A stretch of 64,000 bases of DNA from Ilyonectria destructans (GCA_020740775.1 JAHEWK010000011.1:1-64000), one strand, 5' to 3'; positions 1-12,649 are shown, counted from the stretch's first letter. Numbers and translations: made by a program. The notes: generated from the sequence alone by a model not told the origin.

Positions 1-1660
1 CTTTCGGGAAGAAGGTAAACTTCCATCACTCTCTAGAGCAGGCTATATCGAGACTGATCCTGCCCCCAGCAGCAGCCTTAAGGGGTACAGACAGTATCCT
101 GGCAAGTATATAAGGCTGATAATTAATAAACTGCCAGAGTGCAAGTATCATAATAGTATAGAGTGATGCCGCCGACTGTAGGGTTAAGGGGTCTTACGCC
201 CAGTACGACATAATATAGTCTATAAGCTGCAGGTACTTATTGATATTCTGCTGCATAAACACATTGAAGTCCCCAGCCGCAAGTACGTAGAAGGCATCCC
301 GGTCTGGTATTACAGCAACAGCACCCGGCTTATCAGATAATCAGTTTATCTACTTGACCAGTCGCTATTAAGCCTCCTCTGCTGGCTATAACTGAGCTGT
401 AAGTATTATCGTAATGTACAGCTCGACCCGCCAGCTATACCCCTATAATAGGTCCTTAAGGTTGCTGGATATACGCTGAATTAACTGCAATAGTGCCCAC
501 TCTGCATCCTGGCAGCTAGCCTTAATATTACCCTCTCTAGCTACTGCCGCCCAGGCCTTATTGCTATAGGTAAGGTTGAAGATATTAGGGTGTAAGAAGG
601 CCCAGATAGCGGCCACATTAAAGTTACCCTCCTCTACTGTATAGGACTGTATATACAAGATGCTGCGCCTAAAGATAGAACTAGTCCTCCTGGGCTCTAA
701 GGTAATCGAAATAGAGTCTTGCAGTATATATACTGGGTACTCAGTCGTTACGGCGCACAGAATCCAGAGAGGCTTCCAACCCTCTGCTATAGCCTGCTCC
801 TCCTTACTCCCCCTTTTATATAGAGCCCGGCTGTTATCTCCGTTATAGCCATATTTACCCTTACCCCCCTTATCTTTCTAGCTTCTACCTGCCTCACCAT
901 CCCAGTCACTATTATCTTTATCCTTACTGCTGCCAGTTACATCCTCTATCTGTAGGACTGCCCTTCTAAGTAGAGCCTTACTGGACTGCCTATAGAGAAA
1001 ATACAAGGTGTTATACTGGCAGCACCGCCGAGTCAGAATATTATACCTACCTCTTATTGGTAGGAACTTAGATACTATATCGATAAGTTAGATTTGCCTC
1101 TACGGCGTCAGTTCTGTTCTATTGCAGCGTTAAGTAGGGCTATTACTGTAACTGCTGGCTGTTGGCTCCGGTTCGAGTCTGATAACGCTATATCTAGCGC
1201 GGAAGTCTTCCAGCACCCCCGCGATGCTGCTGCCGGAAGACTGGTGCCACAGCTTGGTATCCTTATAGCTGCAGAGGAAGATAGCATCGCCAAACTGCTA
1301 CAATCTACTGGTATTATCTATCTCCTGCACGCTCCTACCGCCGGGCTGAAGCCCGTCTGCTGCCATATTGCGCTCCGCCTGAGCAAGTGCCTCCTGCATG
1401 ACGCTCCACAGCCTGGGGAGGTTCTCCTCGCTATATAGTACTTTAACGGCCGCGCCGCGCACAGCTGCCGAGCCCGTGGACTCCTTGGCGATATGTAACG
1501 CTGCCCGGGCGGAGTTATAGCTTCCGGGCAAATAGTGCGCAAAGTGCGGCCCGATCTTCTCGATGCTCGGCCTGATAAAGCCGTCAAAGAATAACTGGCT
1601 CTAATCCTCTCGCAGAGGCATGGGGCCCTTCTTGCGCCGCTTCTCATCGTAGAGCCGCAG
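1..1660 (-). mobile_element. Relic of a LINE-type retrotransposon (gag-like and endonuclease pieces)
   Basis: On the minus strand a frame near 300-240 reads AAGDFN (positions 280-263), the AGDFN signature of apurinic/apyrimidinic-type LINE endonucleases. It is preceded by a frame with several TAG/TAA/TGA stops. Farther upstream on the same strand, 1531-1298 encodes a segment that reads like a LINE gag N-terminal region (alanine-rich, with PRLWSVMQEALAQAE). The order gag then endonuclease fits a minus-strand element whose reverse transcriptase would lie left of the window. The stops indicate RIP. The gag assignment is weaker than the endonuclease one. Confidence 0.55.
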
Positions 1661-3167
1661 GAAGAATATATAGACTATTCGTGGCCTCTAGTGCGTAAGG
1701 ACGGTGTGCAGAATCTAATAGATTGGGACCTACTTAATCTTCTCTCCCACCCGTATGGGCATACAAATATGAATAGACTTAAAGAGGAGGAGGCTCGGCT
1801 GGGCTGTAATGTATATATTTAGCAGCCCTCTCAGGCTGTGCGGGTCTTTTGTGACGTATAGAAAGCTGTCGATGTTATGGATAGCGGGCACCAACTTCCA
1901 CTCCGGCATGTTGTCTCTGTGGAGGCAGACCTCAGCGTCTACCCAGTCTTGGTCCTCGTGCCAGCCCGCAAATTAAGCCTCCAGCCGGCTGGCCGGCAGC
2001 AGCTAGTTGCAATAGAGACCCGTAATGAATATATTAAGGGGCCGGACAGTTCGGTTTAGGCTGAACTGTCATAACTATTCCTCTCGCTCGGCGAAGAACA
2101 AGCTGCTGACTCTTATGCTGGACCCAGCCTATATCTCACGTAGGTACAGATAGCAGCAGCAGTTTATAAGGTATAATACATCTTAGTCCTTATATCGATT
2201 CGCCGGGTATAATACCAGGCCGGCAGTAAGGATATAGACGATATATCAAGCTAGCTTCTCTTCTATATCTAAGCCTTTCTCTTCAACCTAATTGTAAATT
2301 TCCTAGCAGCTAGGCAGCTTGCCAGTAAGAGGCTCAGCTTATTCTTTATTATACACTTTATCGGAAGGATACTTATCCGTTATTATACTATTATTATATA
2401 GGTCTTTATCGCTATTTATACTATTATTATTTAGAATAGTTTATTAGTTAACCTATATATTATATAGCAATAAGTATTATATATAGGTAAGACCTATAAC
2501 TGTATAAAGATACTAAAGGGATATACTATATGCTTTTATCCTCCTCCACTAAGTTAATCTGCATATTAAAGCTGAATACTGTTAAATAGTTATTTAGCAG
2601 TATATTACTATCCAGAGCAGCTATATCTATTATACTATCCTCTATAGAATTTATTAATACTATCTAGATATTAGTATATAAAGGTCTGGGGCCTGGAAGA
2701 GTATATCTAGTATATATTCCTTTCGGCCGTATTGCTATCTGACGGAAGGTCTAAATAAGGCCAGCCTATCCAAATCTCTATATTATTGCAACTTGGTATT
2801 CCCTGGGGAGTTATTAGGTAATAAAGAAATATTTAAGCTCAGATAAAATAGCTTGAAGAAGGTAGGTTTTATTGTAATAAAGCCTATACCAGTGTTATTG
2901 CCTAGTCTGCTGGCAGAGGTACTGCTGCTGGTAGCAGAGGAGAAGTCTGACTGCAGTATGCCGGAGCTTGCCGATACTAACGCCATTCTTCTTCCGGATA
3001 CTACAGGCAATAGCAAACTTAACTGCAGGTATTACAGAATAGTATTCTGGAGTCTGGTTGTATATATATTGGATAAAGATAACAATAAGGAAGAAATACC
3101 TCCTCTGTAATCCCTGGGCTTAGAGTGTATTTTTAACGTGCCCTTAGCCTTCTGACACTCTAGGGCT

Positions 3168-3194
3168 ATAATAGTAATAATAATAATAATGTAA
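3168..3194. repeat. (TAA)n microsatellite
   Basis: A short run of trinucleotide TAA/ATA units inside the AT-rich block. Similar runs occur at about 4414-4446 and 5645-5690. They are probably low-complexity by-products of the AT-rich composition; no function is suggested. Confidence 0.7.
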
Positions 3195-6100
3195 ATATGT
3201 AACCTATAAAAATAGCGTTAATTTAGTCTGAGGATATTACCTGGGCTTATTATAAAGATACTGCAGAATAGGTCTAGAGTAATTAATAATAGAACTACTA
3301 TAAATAATAGAGGTCTTAAAGACCCCCTTAAATTTCTAGATATATATTAAGCAGCAAGCTGTATTCTAAATATACACTAAAATCTATTATTTAATTAGAT
3401 ATAAATTAATTATTTCCTTCTATACATATTAGATCAGTATACTATTATATATATAATAGGGGATTCTATATAAAGAATTAATATACCAGTCCTAACCTAG
3501 ATATTTTCAACAAGAAGACCAAACTAAATTATTTAAGCAGGAACCTTAGCGTAATATACCCTAACGGCTATAGGAAATTACTAATATACTTATCAGTTTA
3601 TTATAAGTAACCCCCCTTATCTGCAATAGAAAGAGAAAAAAGAAGGCCGCAGAAAGAAATTATTATTACTATTAAGAGGCAGATTAATAGTAATATCACC
3701 AGCAGGCAGAAAAAGAACAATAGCCCCAGCCCCAGCCGTAATAATAAAGCCTGCAAAATGTATCTGCTTACCCAACTACACTGGCGGCTCTTTCAGTACG
3801 TCCAGACCTTAACCCAAAAGACTTAAATCGCCTGTATACTACAGTCTGAATAATAGCAGTATTACAGCTGTCAGAAGTAATAGGAATTCACAAGAGTTCT
3901 TAGATATAGACTTATTAGTTACTAATAACCCTAATATATTAGGGGCTAGGCCGGGTTAGCCTCTTTTAAAGAGAATAGTCAGCTCTCTATAGAGTCCTAA
4001 TACTAAGTAGTATAGCAGCTTACTGTCTAGTTTCCTGCTATATTCTACCTTTCAGATCTCCTTAGGGATAGGTACTATTAGCTTATTAACGCAAGATATA
4101 GCGCTATCTGACATACTAGATAAATAGAGTTAAGCGGATCTGCCTATAACCCTCTCTAAGTATAAGAGAAAGCTTAAGAAGTTTTTCAGCCAGTAGTATA
4201 TATCCCTAGTTAAGCAGGATATACTGGAGCACCTTATCTGCAAGATTGCTAAGTATTATATCCAGATTAATAATAAAGAGGGCACTCTGGGGACGGATAG
4301 CTATATAAGTTATATAAAGCTACTTCTCCCTCCCTTAATAGACGCCCTCTTAGAAGGTATCCAGCTCTTTTAGGTATTAACCCAGATTTTACTAGATGTA
4401 CTTAACAATAAAGATAATAATAAAGATAATAATAATAATAATAATAACACCTTATTATAACTATCTCCCAACCTTATTCTTATACAGGCCCCTTAGATTA
4501 ATAATAAGCTTATTATAATACAGCTGGGTGCAGACAGGCAAGTATTAAAGCAGGAACTTAGCGGGGATTACAAATTAGCCACTCTAGTGGAGGCCCTTCA
4601 GGCTAAGCTCAGCTATAGCAGATATAAGAGTCATTATTACGAGGAGGGAGGCAAATTATTCGATATACTAGCCGTTACCAGACGGCTATAAGAAAGGGAC
4701 TTTAGGGGCAGGCTGTCCTTATAAGAGATCTGCATTATAGATATAGCAGTCCTATATAAGGTATTCAGCAGCCAAGGTCAGAGACGCCTCACCGATATAC
4801 TGATACACCTTTACGGCCGCTACCTGCAATAGCATCTCGCCGACCTCAACCAGAATACAGACAGAATAGCAGATAAAATCCATAAGTAAGGCCCAATAAT
4901 ACTATCTAACTTCACCTAATATTAAGTCCAGGCCGTTCAGTACGACAGCCCTAATATATTAACAATTAATAATATTTAACTGATCGATATAAAGGTATTA
5001 CTTATCTGTAAATAGAACTGCTAGTCGAGCCCGGCTGCAATAGAGTTAAATAGAGATATTAAAGACTTCCTTACTAGAAATAGAATAGGCGCTAATACAG
5101 GCTTGGCACTTGTAATAAGGATATTAAAGTATCTCAGCAGGAAGCTCAGCCTTCCTAAAGGCGCCTTACCCAAGAAGATCTATACCTAGTGACTGCTAAC
5201 TATAATAGCAGACATCTTTAGAGCCGGCAGTTATATCTTCATCTCTTGAAGCCTCTTTACCTACTATAATAAGATTCATCCAACCGATAGTATTAAAAAG
5301 GAGGATAAGTTCTATATAATAGCACTTACTATTACAGACAAGCTTCCAGACCTTTTAGAGATCTATAAGGTATTATATATATATATTATCCAGCCCGCCC
5401 TAAAGGCCGCTACTTTAGACAGTTATAGAATATAAAATCTTATTATAGACCTTAGGGTGTCCGGCATTTAGATAGCTATAGGTGACTATTTATTTAAGTT
5501 GCAAAAGATATCTATCTTAGAACTGCTTGGTATTTATATACCTCTAATAGGTTCTATAGAGGAATTAGAGAATATAATATCGGAAGATAATAATAAGTAT
5601 CCCAAGACAGACCTAATTAGATACCAGTCTATTCCCTATAAGTATAACAATAATAATAATAATAACAATATATATTAATAATAATAATAGTAAAGATAGC
5701 AGAGTGGAAGAAGAGGAGGATTATTAATATATATAATTAAGAGTTTAAGAGGGGATTCTGATATTTAATAAGAGTGGGATAGAACTTAATTATATATATA
5801 ATAATAATAGTGGGGCTTGGATTATATATGTAATAGTGGGGCGGAATCTTAACTATATATAAATATATAGACAAGCTTTAACCCCAACCCTAATAGCTCA
5901 CTATAATATAGTACTGTATTTATTCTTATAGGTACTTTCCTTATTAAGTAATATTAATTCCAAATAGTGTATACTTTAAAATTAACTGATTTTAAAGTGC
6001 GGATAGATTAATAAGCTGATTCAGGCTGATTAGTTATACAGTATAAATATCAGTAATAATACTGTATTTTAGTATCTTCTTATAAGAATTTTTATAGAAT

Positions 6101-7440
6101 TTTTAAGCTATATTTTAAAGCTTAAAGCTTAAAGCTTAATCTTATAAAGAAGTTATAAAGTTATATATTTATAGACTTTAACAGCCTTTAACTTCTATAG
6201 TATCCCAACTTAATATATATAATATATATATTTCTCTTATTAAATTACTTAATCTAAATAACTTATCTATATATAGATAAACTCTATAGCTAAGTATAAT
6301 ATACTAAATACTATTTCTTTTAACTTAATCTCTATTTATACTATAATAACTAATCTTTTAGTTTTTATTCTATAGTTCTTTCTGCTACTTTAAGTATCTT
6401 AAGAAGGTTATTAATACTTTTTTAGTTAATTTAATCTAATAAGTTAGATACTCTATAATATATTACTTATTTTCTTTTAGTACTATATAATATAGTAGCT
6501 ATACTTTATACTAAAGAGGGCAATATATTAAACTAAGCTAAATAGAATCTCTATTTTCTTTTTATAGATCTATTTAATACTTTTTATAATCTATTGTCTA
6601 TTTTATTTTAATACTATATAATATAATAGCTATACTTTATATCTAGATATAAAATACTGAACTATATAAGTAAAACCTCTATTTTCTTATAAATTTAATT
6701 TTACTTAACTTTTTAAGAATTACTCTATATTATTATAAAGAAACTCTTTAAAGATACCTAATAAATAGATTATCTATCTATAGTAATAATAAGCTTATTA
6801 CTAAAAGCTCTATTTCCTACTTAACTTTAAGAACTATTTAGTACTATAATAAAGAACTATTAAAAATACCTAATATATAGGTTATCTACTTACTATAAGG
6901 CTAAGCCTATTTAGTAGAATTTTTATCTTCTATTTAGCTTTAAGTATAAGTATTATTTAGTATTACTAATTATTATAATTATATTATAATAAAACTAAAT
7001 ATAAAAAACTTAGTATTATTATAATAAGACTGAATTTAAAAGAATAGATATATAGAATAGAAGATAAGTATCTATATATAATCTATCTATCTTTAATATC
7101 TAATTAAAGTATTATAAAGAGAGCTTTATATAAAATCCCTAAGCTTACTTAATAGCCTCCTGCTAAAGAATAGTAAGATATTTATCTTTACTATTTTCTA
7201 AAGGGACTTCTAACTTTAATATAGAGAGAACTCTTTATCTATTATTTTAAATCTGAGTTTAAAAAGCTAGTAGCTAATAGTAACCTAAGGGGAACTTCCA
7301 GCTAGAAACTTCTAACTTTAAGTCTTTTAGTATAGCTAGCTTACCTTTAAACTCTCTATCTATATTTTTTAAATCTGGATTTAAAAAAGGCAGTTATAAA
7401 TAGATAGATAGATAAATAAATAGATAGATTACTATCTAGC

Positions 7441-8480
7441 TATACTATATATATATAGTATACTCTTACCTTTAGGCTCTCTCTATTTACTCTTTTTAAA
7501 CTTAAATTTAAAAAGTATAGTTATAAATAGATAGACTAACTAACTATCTAACTATATTATATATAGTATACTTTTACCTTTAGGCTTAAATAGATAGATA
7601 GACTATCTAGTTATACTATATATAGTATACTTTTACCTTTAAGCTTAAATAGACTAACTGACTATTTGGCTATACTATATATAGTATACTTTTACCTTTA
7701 GACTCTCTCTATCTGTATTTTTTAAATTTAGGTTTAAAAAAATACAGTTATAGATAGATAGATAGACTAACTGACTATTTAATTATACTATATATAGTAT
7801 ACTCTTATCTTTAGGCTTAAATAGACTGACTGACTATCTGGCTATACTATATATAGTATACTTTTATCTTTAGGCTTTTTTTATTTACTCTTTTTAAATT
7901 TAAGTTTAAAAAAGTGCTATTATAAATAGATAGACTAACTAACTAACTATCTGGCTATACTATACACAGTATACTTTTACCTTTAGGCTTTTTCTATTTA
8001 CTCTTTTTAAATTTAAATTTAAAAAAGTACTGTTATAAATAGATAGATTAACTAACTGACTATCTAGCTATACTATATATAGTATACTCTTATCTTTAAG
8101 CTCTCTCTATTTATACTTTTTAAATCTAAGTTTAAAAAGTGTAATTATAGATAGATAGACTAACTAACTAACTATCTAGCTATATTATATATAGTATACT
8201 CTTACCTTTAGGCTCTTTCTATTTACTCTTTTTAAATTTAAATTTAAAAAGTGCAGTTATAAATAGATAGATTAACTAATAGGCTATTTAGCTATATTAT
8301 ACTCAGTATACTCTTACTAGCTATACCTACTAAATAGACTATCTAGCTATATTATATATAGTATACTTTTACCTTTAGGCTTTTTTTATTTACTCTTTTT
8401 AAACCTGAGTTTAAAAAGTGTAGTTATAGATAAATAGACTGATAGATAGACTATTTAGCTATACTATATACAGTATACTC
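7441..8480. repeat. Tandem array of about 12 units with two palindromes per long unit
   Basis: The core TATACTATATATAGTATA (a perfect 18-bp palindrome, with minor variants) starts at 7441, 7553, 7612, 7671, 7784, 7843, 7956, 8069, 8181, 8293, 8348 and 8460. Spacings are about 112, 59, 59, 113, 59, 113, 113, 112, 112, 55 and 112 bp. The array therefore mixes a long unit (about 112 bp) and a short unit (about 59 bp). Long units carry a second palindrome, CTTTTT followed by an AAATTT-rich centre and AAAAAG, plus a GATAGATAGA tract. Short units lack this second palindrome. A degenerate copy may precede the array from about 7230. The array ends exactly where normal-composition DNA begins. Confidence 0.85.
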
Positions 8481-8512
8481 TACGACGGCTTGCCCACATC
8501 AGGAAATTGACA

Positions 8513-8618
8513 TTTCGCGCCCTGTTCTCGGCGCCTTCCCAACTTGGAAATTTCGCGCCCCGCCACCTGGCGCTGCTTTTGCCGTCTATAAAACAGCATA
8601 AGCGCCCACATTTCGCGC
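8513..8618 (+). promoter_or_regulatory. Three TTTCGCGC motifs and a TATAAAA box
   Basis: TTTCGCGC occurs at 8513-8520, 8551-8558 and 8611-8618, with TATAAAA at 8587-8593. TTTCGCGC matches the E2F/MBF-type cell-cycle consensus in other eukaryotes. The cluster sits directly beside the palindromic array. It could be the promoter of a gene starting at ATG 8620 or ATG 8743, but the downstream frames are short and unconvincing, so it may belong to a broken gene. Confidence 0.4.
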
Positions 8619-8619
8619 A

Positions 8620-10073
8620 ATGTACCTCTCAAGTCCCTCGACTCCCCACCATCCCCTTTTTCTTCACTTGTCACGTGCCATCTCCGCAACAACATCTCTT
8701 GCGCCTTTTGGCTCTTGTTCTCTGCCTCTATCTTCAAACGACCATGGGAATTTTCTCTTGCATTTCCCAGGCTTCCTCCCATACCGTACAGCTTGCAATG
8801 GGATTTTCCCACATAGTCTTCTAGCGGCATTACACATTGACTGCCTCACATGGGCACCCAAGCAACCCTCCACCGACCTCGCCTTTTTTGCTCCGGCTGG
8901 AGATTACTCAAATTACCTATTCAAGTAATTTGAAAGGACTCTTTCAACAAGATGCATGAATGGTGTTGGCAGATGGTTACTTGGCGCACTTGCCTCATCC
9001 AACAGCTTCGCTGTGTCGAGCCATGCAGTGGGACGGAGGACAGGAGGTGTGTATAGACGGCCTGAAGCAACGCCGAGCTAAGGAGGTCTAAGGGGCTGCG
9101 ACAGACTCGATGGGAAGCATGGAGCGGTCGAGGGTTTACATTGGTCAAGTGGCCATGTCGACAAGCGTGTTGGAGGCGCAACCATCTCAGCTCATGTCGA
9201 TGGCGCCGCCGAGGGCCTCCCGATCTGCCTCGCCAGGACAAAAGTGCCTGCGTTGGTTGTGCCCAATTTCCCTGTTATGGGAGAAGGGTTCCGGTCCTTT
9301 CCGCAGACTGTTGGCTCACGATGGAGCTTTTGGCTCAATACCCCTGAAATCCCGTCGAGTCTGCCTTGGACAAGACACCAGCGGCCACCTGTCTCGGTTA
9401 GGTCGCGACCACGAGGTGATCCATATCAGCTGGAATTTCCTAATCGGGGACATAAAGGTGTGCTGGACACGTCAGCGTGTCGGAAGGATATTGATGATCC
9501 AACGATATTTTACTCAACTTGGCAACTCGAGTCTGTGTTGGCGCCATCTCTGCCTGCTCGGAAATGGCCGCGCGGTGATACGGCTTGTTTTCTGGCCATC
9601 ACGGTGCATGAGCGCCCGGATGGACTCACTTCCGGCCGGCATCACCAATGAAGATTCGTTCAAGATGGCCTCTGATCATATCTGACCTCGTATCATGCAC
9701 GATTACGAGGAGAAGGGGGCAGGGTGTCGCAGAACCCTTGCTTAGGATGGTCTCCGAACAACCGACCAGCGACAAGCAAGGTAAGAACACCAATCATACG
9801 GTCTATTACATCCGACAGAGTCCACATCCTGTTACAACCCGGCGCTATTGTGTGCCTTGAGCCACACCGGTCAGCTCGTTCGCACCCCAGGCTGCCGATT
9901 ACGCGATGCGGTCAAGACACTCAGCTCGACGAGGGGGAATCCACGTCTATATAAACGAAGGAGCTACCCGGCAAATTCATGAATCGAACCATCAACATCA
10001 TTGAACTTTCTCACGAGCGCGGCCTAGCACCCTTGTCGTTTATTCATTAAATCCATTGCCCATTGTCAACAAG
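8620..10073. other. Interval with overlapping short ORFs, no supported gene
   Basis: Several frames of 100-191 codons overlap on both strands (for example plus-strand 9110-9685 and 9244-9651). None shows a recognisable motif, a clear start context or matching splice sites. The base composition is ordinary, so this could be a decayed gene or the 5' region of the Myb-like gene. I support no product here. Confidence 0.5.
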
Positions 10074-11509
10074 ATGTCCCTGATATTCAAGTCATATAAT
10101 CCTTTCCACAAGAAGCAACGAGCTGAGCGGAGACGACACGCCAAACCCCGTGAGCGAACGGAGCTGTCAGCATCCGGTCCTCCTGATGAGGAGCGTCTTA
10201 GCGGCTCCACGCCTCGGTGCTCAGCTGATGATGGCGATTGCAGTCCTATTGAGGAGAGCGATATCATTAGAGACCCTCTTGCCAGTTTTCCCTCTGAAGA
10301 GGAATGCTTGAGTCTCTGCTTTCCTGCCACGGACATGTCAAGCGCTTCTACACCAGCTTCAGCATGTTCACTCGGTTATGAGACAGACCATTTCGTTTTG
10401 AGATGGGATAGTCAAGGTAAGAACCCTTTGCGCTCTAGATCCTTGGCAGAAGTTAATAACTACTTCCAGACTCCGCCATTGATATCCAAGACGACGGACC
10501 AGATTCTAGCAGCCAGACGGCCAACTTGAACATGTTTGATACGAAACCTAACTCTGTGCTACATGGGGGTGGCCTTGGTCAAAGCTGCGAGCTACCGATC
10601 TCGATATCCGATGATGCTAGCGCCCAAGGAACCTCAGCTCCCGAGTTGAACAATGGACTCCTTGGTCAGAGTGTCGAGGCCTTAGGCATCCTAGCATTTG
10701 CAGCAATCACCGAGCACGAGAGCGCCGTAGGAATCAGCTCGGCCGAGATTGTCCCAGGGCTAGGGGCCGAACCCTTTTCATCAAAGCGCCCATTGCCGGA
10801 AGGTGACGTTCTTGGTGGATCCGAGGGGCACGATTCAGAGGTCTACCGTTCACCGAAGCGATCGAGACGATCAGACTTCAATTTGCACTCCTCGCCACGA
10901 CTCGAGTCCGACGATATCTGCCCGATCCCCGCCAGCCCTCGTGTCGGCAGGAGCGTCAACCAGTCGAGCCAGGCACCAGAGGATTTTAGCCCACAGTTTC
11001 GGCCAGGCTTTCATGTGGACCCAAACTTGACAGCGCCTGAGCATCCTTCGAGCCAGTCGACAGAGCTCATGTCTCTGCCGACGGAGCAAGCAGAATCAGT
11101 GCGGCTAGAGTTACTTGTGATGCAGAAGATGATCTCAAGCCTGCTGGCCAAGCTAGGACACGGCCAGGCTCAGATCATGTTGCCAGACGGAAGCGTTCAG
11201 CGCACCCCGGAAACCAGAGATGAGACCGAGAGGCCTTCCGGCGACGATAGTGATGATGATAGCCACAACACCAGCGATAGCGACAGCGACGGTAACAGCG
11301 CCTGCGACGCCAGCGAGCTCACCACGGGAGCCCCCGAAGGCACACGACAGAGAAGTACACAACGTTGCAGGTGGACGAAGAGGGAAGACGACCTCCTCAG
11401 GCGACTGAAGAATGTGGGAATGTTATCAGACTCTCAGATCGCGCGCAAGTTAAACCGCTCAGAAAACGGGGTGAAGCAACACTGGCACATTATGTCACGC
11501 GCAAACTAA
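10074..11509 (+). CDS. Myb/SANT-like domain protein
   Basis: Proposed exons are 10074-10416 and 10470-11509 (460 residues). The 53-nt intron has GTAAGA at its 5' end and CCAG at its 3' end, and the frames join exactly. An in-frame ATG at 10056 is an alternative start. Residues 1-410 are low-complexity, rich in Ser, Pro, Glu and Asp, with a basic N-terminus and a PKRSRR nuclear-localisation-like patch. The last 50 residues (RWTKREDDLL through VKQHWHIM) have the Trp spacing and helix pattern of a Myb/SANT DNA-binding domain. An acidic serine tract lies just before it. The protein is likely nuclear and DNA-binding. Targets are unknown. The Myb call is by pattern; the rest resembles no family I recognise. 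Confidence 0.7.
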
Positions 11510-11680
11510 GGATGAGTGGGAGGATTGACAAAAAGAGAGGGTTTATCAAAGCTTTGAGCTTCACGAACTTGGTGTCTTGGCCTGTGGATGACTGCTTGAG
11601 TTGTGATAGACTTGGGCTTGACAGAAATATTGGGCATCTCCTCGTCTTGCCTCCTTCATCTCCCACCTTTAAACGTCACC

Positions 11681-12043
11681 ATGACCTCCCCTGCCCCTCT
11701 TTCTACTACACAACACGACTCTAACTCAACAGAGATTGATAATTCTACCCCGAATCTCCTATCTGACAGTTTGGCCAAGTTCTCTGTTACGAGGCGGGGC
11801 TTCGACTGCAACATCCGCCAACACTGCCGCTCTGGCGTCGAGCGCAGCACTCGCCGAGGTCCGATAAGGAGTCCGAACCACCCTGGGCGCTCCCCGATCA
11901 ACCATAAGCGATACTCAAAGCGAAGTCTCGCAGACCAAAAGACTTTGGCTAGTTCACACGACGAAGCAATACGGGATGCTTTCTCACCACCTAAACCTCC
12001 ACCAGCTCAGGTCCTGGCAGGGACGATGCCTCAACATAAGTAG
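11681..12043 (+). CDS. Hypothetical ORF, possibly the 5' part of a broken gene
   Basis: An ATG in good context (CACCATGACC) opens a 120-codon frame rich in Ser, Thr and Pro with no motif I recognise. From about 11800 a second frame over the same bases is also free of stops, as expected after a frameshift in an older gene. It lies 170 bp downstream of the Myb-like gene on the same strand. It may be a small disordered protein or a decayed fragment; I cannot decide between these. Confidence 0.3.
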   Translation: MTSPAPLSTTQHDSNSTEIDNSTPNLLSDSLAKFSVTRRGFDCNIRQHCRSGVERSTRRGPIRSPNHPGRSPINHKRYSKRSLADQKTLASSHDEAIRDAFSPPKPPPAQVLAGTMPQHK

Positions 12044-12339
12044 TCACCGGTTTGTTCAAAACTGTTTCCAGAAAAGCCTCTACCATCCCGACAACTCTGC
12101 CGTGACAAAACCTGGACGGCGCCCAATAGCGCCCACTAGCTCCTACAACTGCAACCTGCGATTAACTTACGATGGCGACGCACTCCCCCGCCCGCTCCAA
12201 CAACCTCGCCGACTCCCACGACCACCTGGCAACACGCACCTGCAAGCCCATCCGTATCTCTCACGGACGACTGTCGATGGCTACAAAAATATGATTTTGC
12301 GGGATGTCGACATGGGCTGCTACCACCTCTACTGGTTCT

Positions 12340-12465
12340 CAAGCTTAAATTGTTCGGTGTGGCGGTCGCCCTAATTTTGCATGCTGTATTGAAATGGCGA
12401 AGAGAAGAGAGCTGGCCAAGCAGCACCCCGAAGATTAGGACCGCATCGACGGGCTGCGTCAGGGT
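12340..12465 (-). pseudogene. Sirtuin-like scrap
   Basis: Minus-strand translation gives LTQPVDAVLIFG and then, about 20 residues on, CKIRATATPNNLSL. The sirtuin frame at 39609-40232 has LTQPVDAVLIVG and CKVVRAKSPDNLVI at the same spacing. The DNA shares the run CGACGGGCTGCGTCAGG. Flanking sequence on both sides does not align. This is best read as a small relic of a second sirtuin copy, within an unrelated frame. Confidence 0.45.
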
Positions 12466-12649
12466 CTGCCAGCCCGATGGAGGTGGCCCAGCCGCCATTG
12501 CAGGATAGCGAAGTGTTTGGGGACAATTCGTGTGACGATGGTATTGTCGAAGCCTGCGGCACATCTCCTGCAAGACACTCACCCAACCGTATCGAGGGCA
12601 AGACTTGGATGACGCAGGCTGCGCGTCCATCGATCCCGAGTTCGAGGCC

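Larger units (their letters stand above)
1..8480. repeat. AT-rich, RIP-like degenerate repeat block
   Basis: Seen: the stretch is dominated by A, T and TA steps, has almost no open reading frames, and carries relic frames interrupted by TAG, TAA and TGA where glutamine or arginine codons would be expected. The first 2 kb are less AT-rich than 2.6-8.4 kb. Composition changes abruptly to ordinary coding-like DNA at about 8480. Inference: transposable elements mutated by RIP (C-to-T changes at CpA). The interior 2650-7200 holds no gene I can support. One stretch at about 4590-4900 reads as a protein-like plus-strand frame with scattered stops, but I cannot name it. Confidence 0.8.

Noticed and set aside
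1298..1647. Two overlapping minus-strand frames as independent genes
   Set aside because: They lie inside the RIP-like relic and fit a degenerate gag-like segment better than a host gene.
7230..8480. Possible CRISPR-like array because of regular spacing
   Set aside because: The units are direct tandem copies without unique spacers, and the genome is eukaryotic.
9110..9685. 191-codon plus-strand frame between the satellite and the Myb-like gene
   Set aside because: Overlaps other open frames, has no motif and no typical start context; not enough to call a gene.
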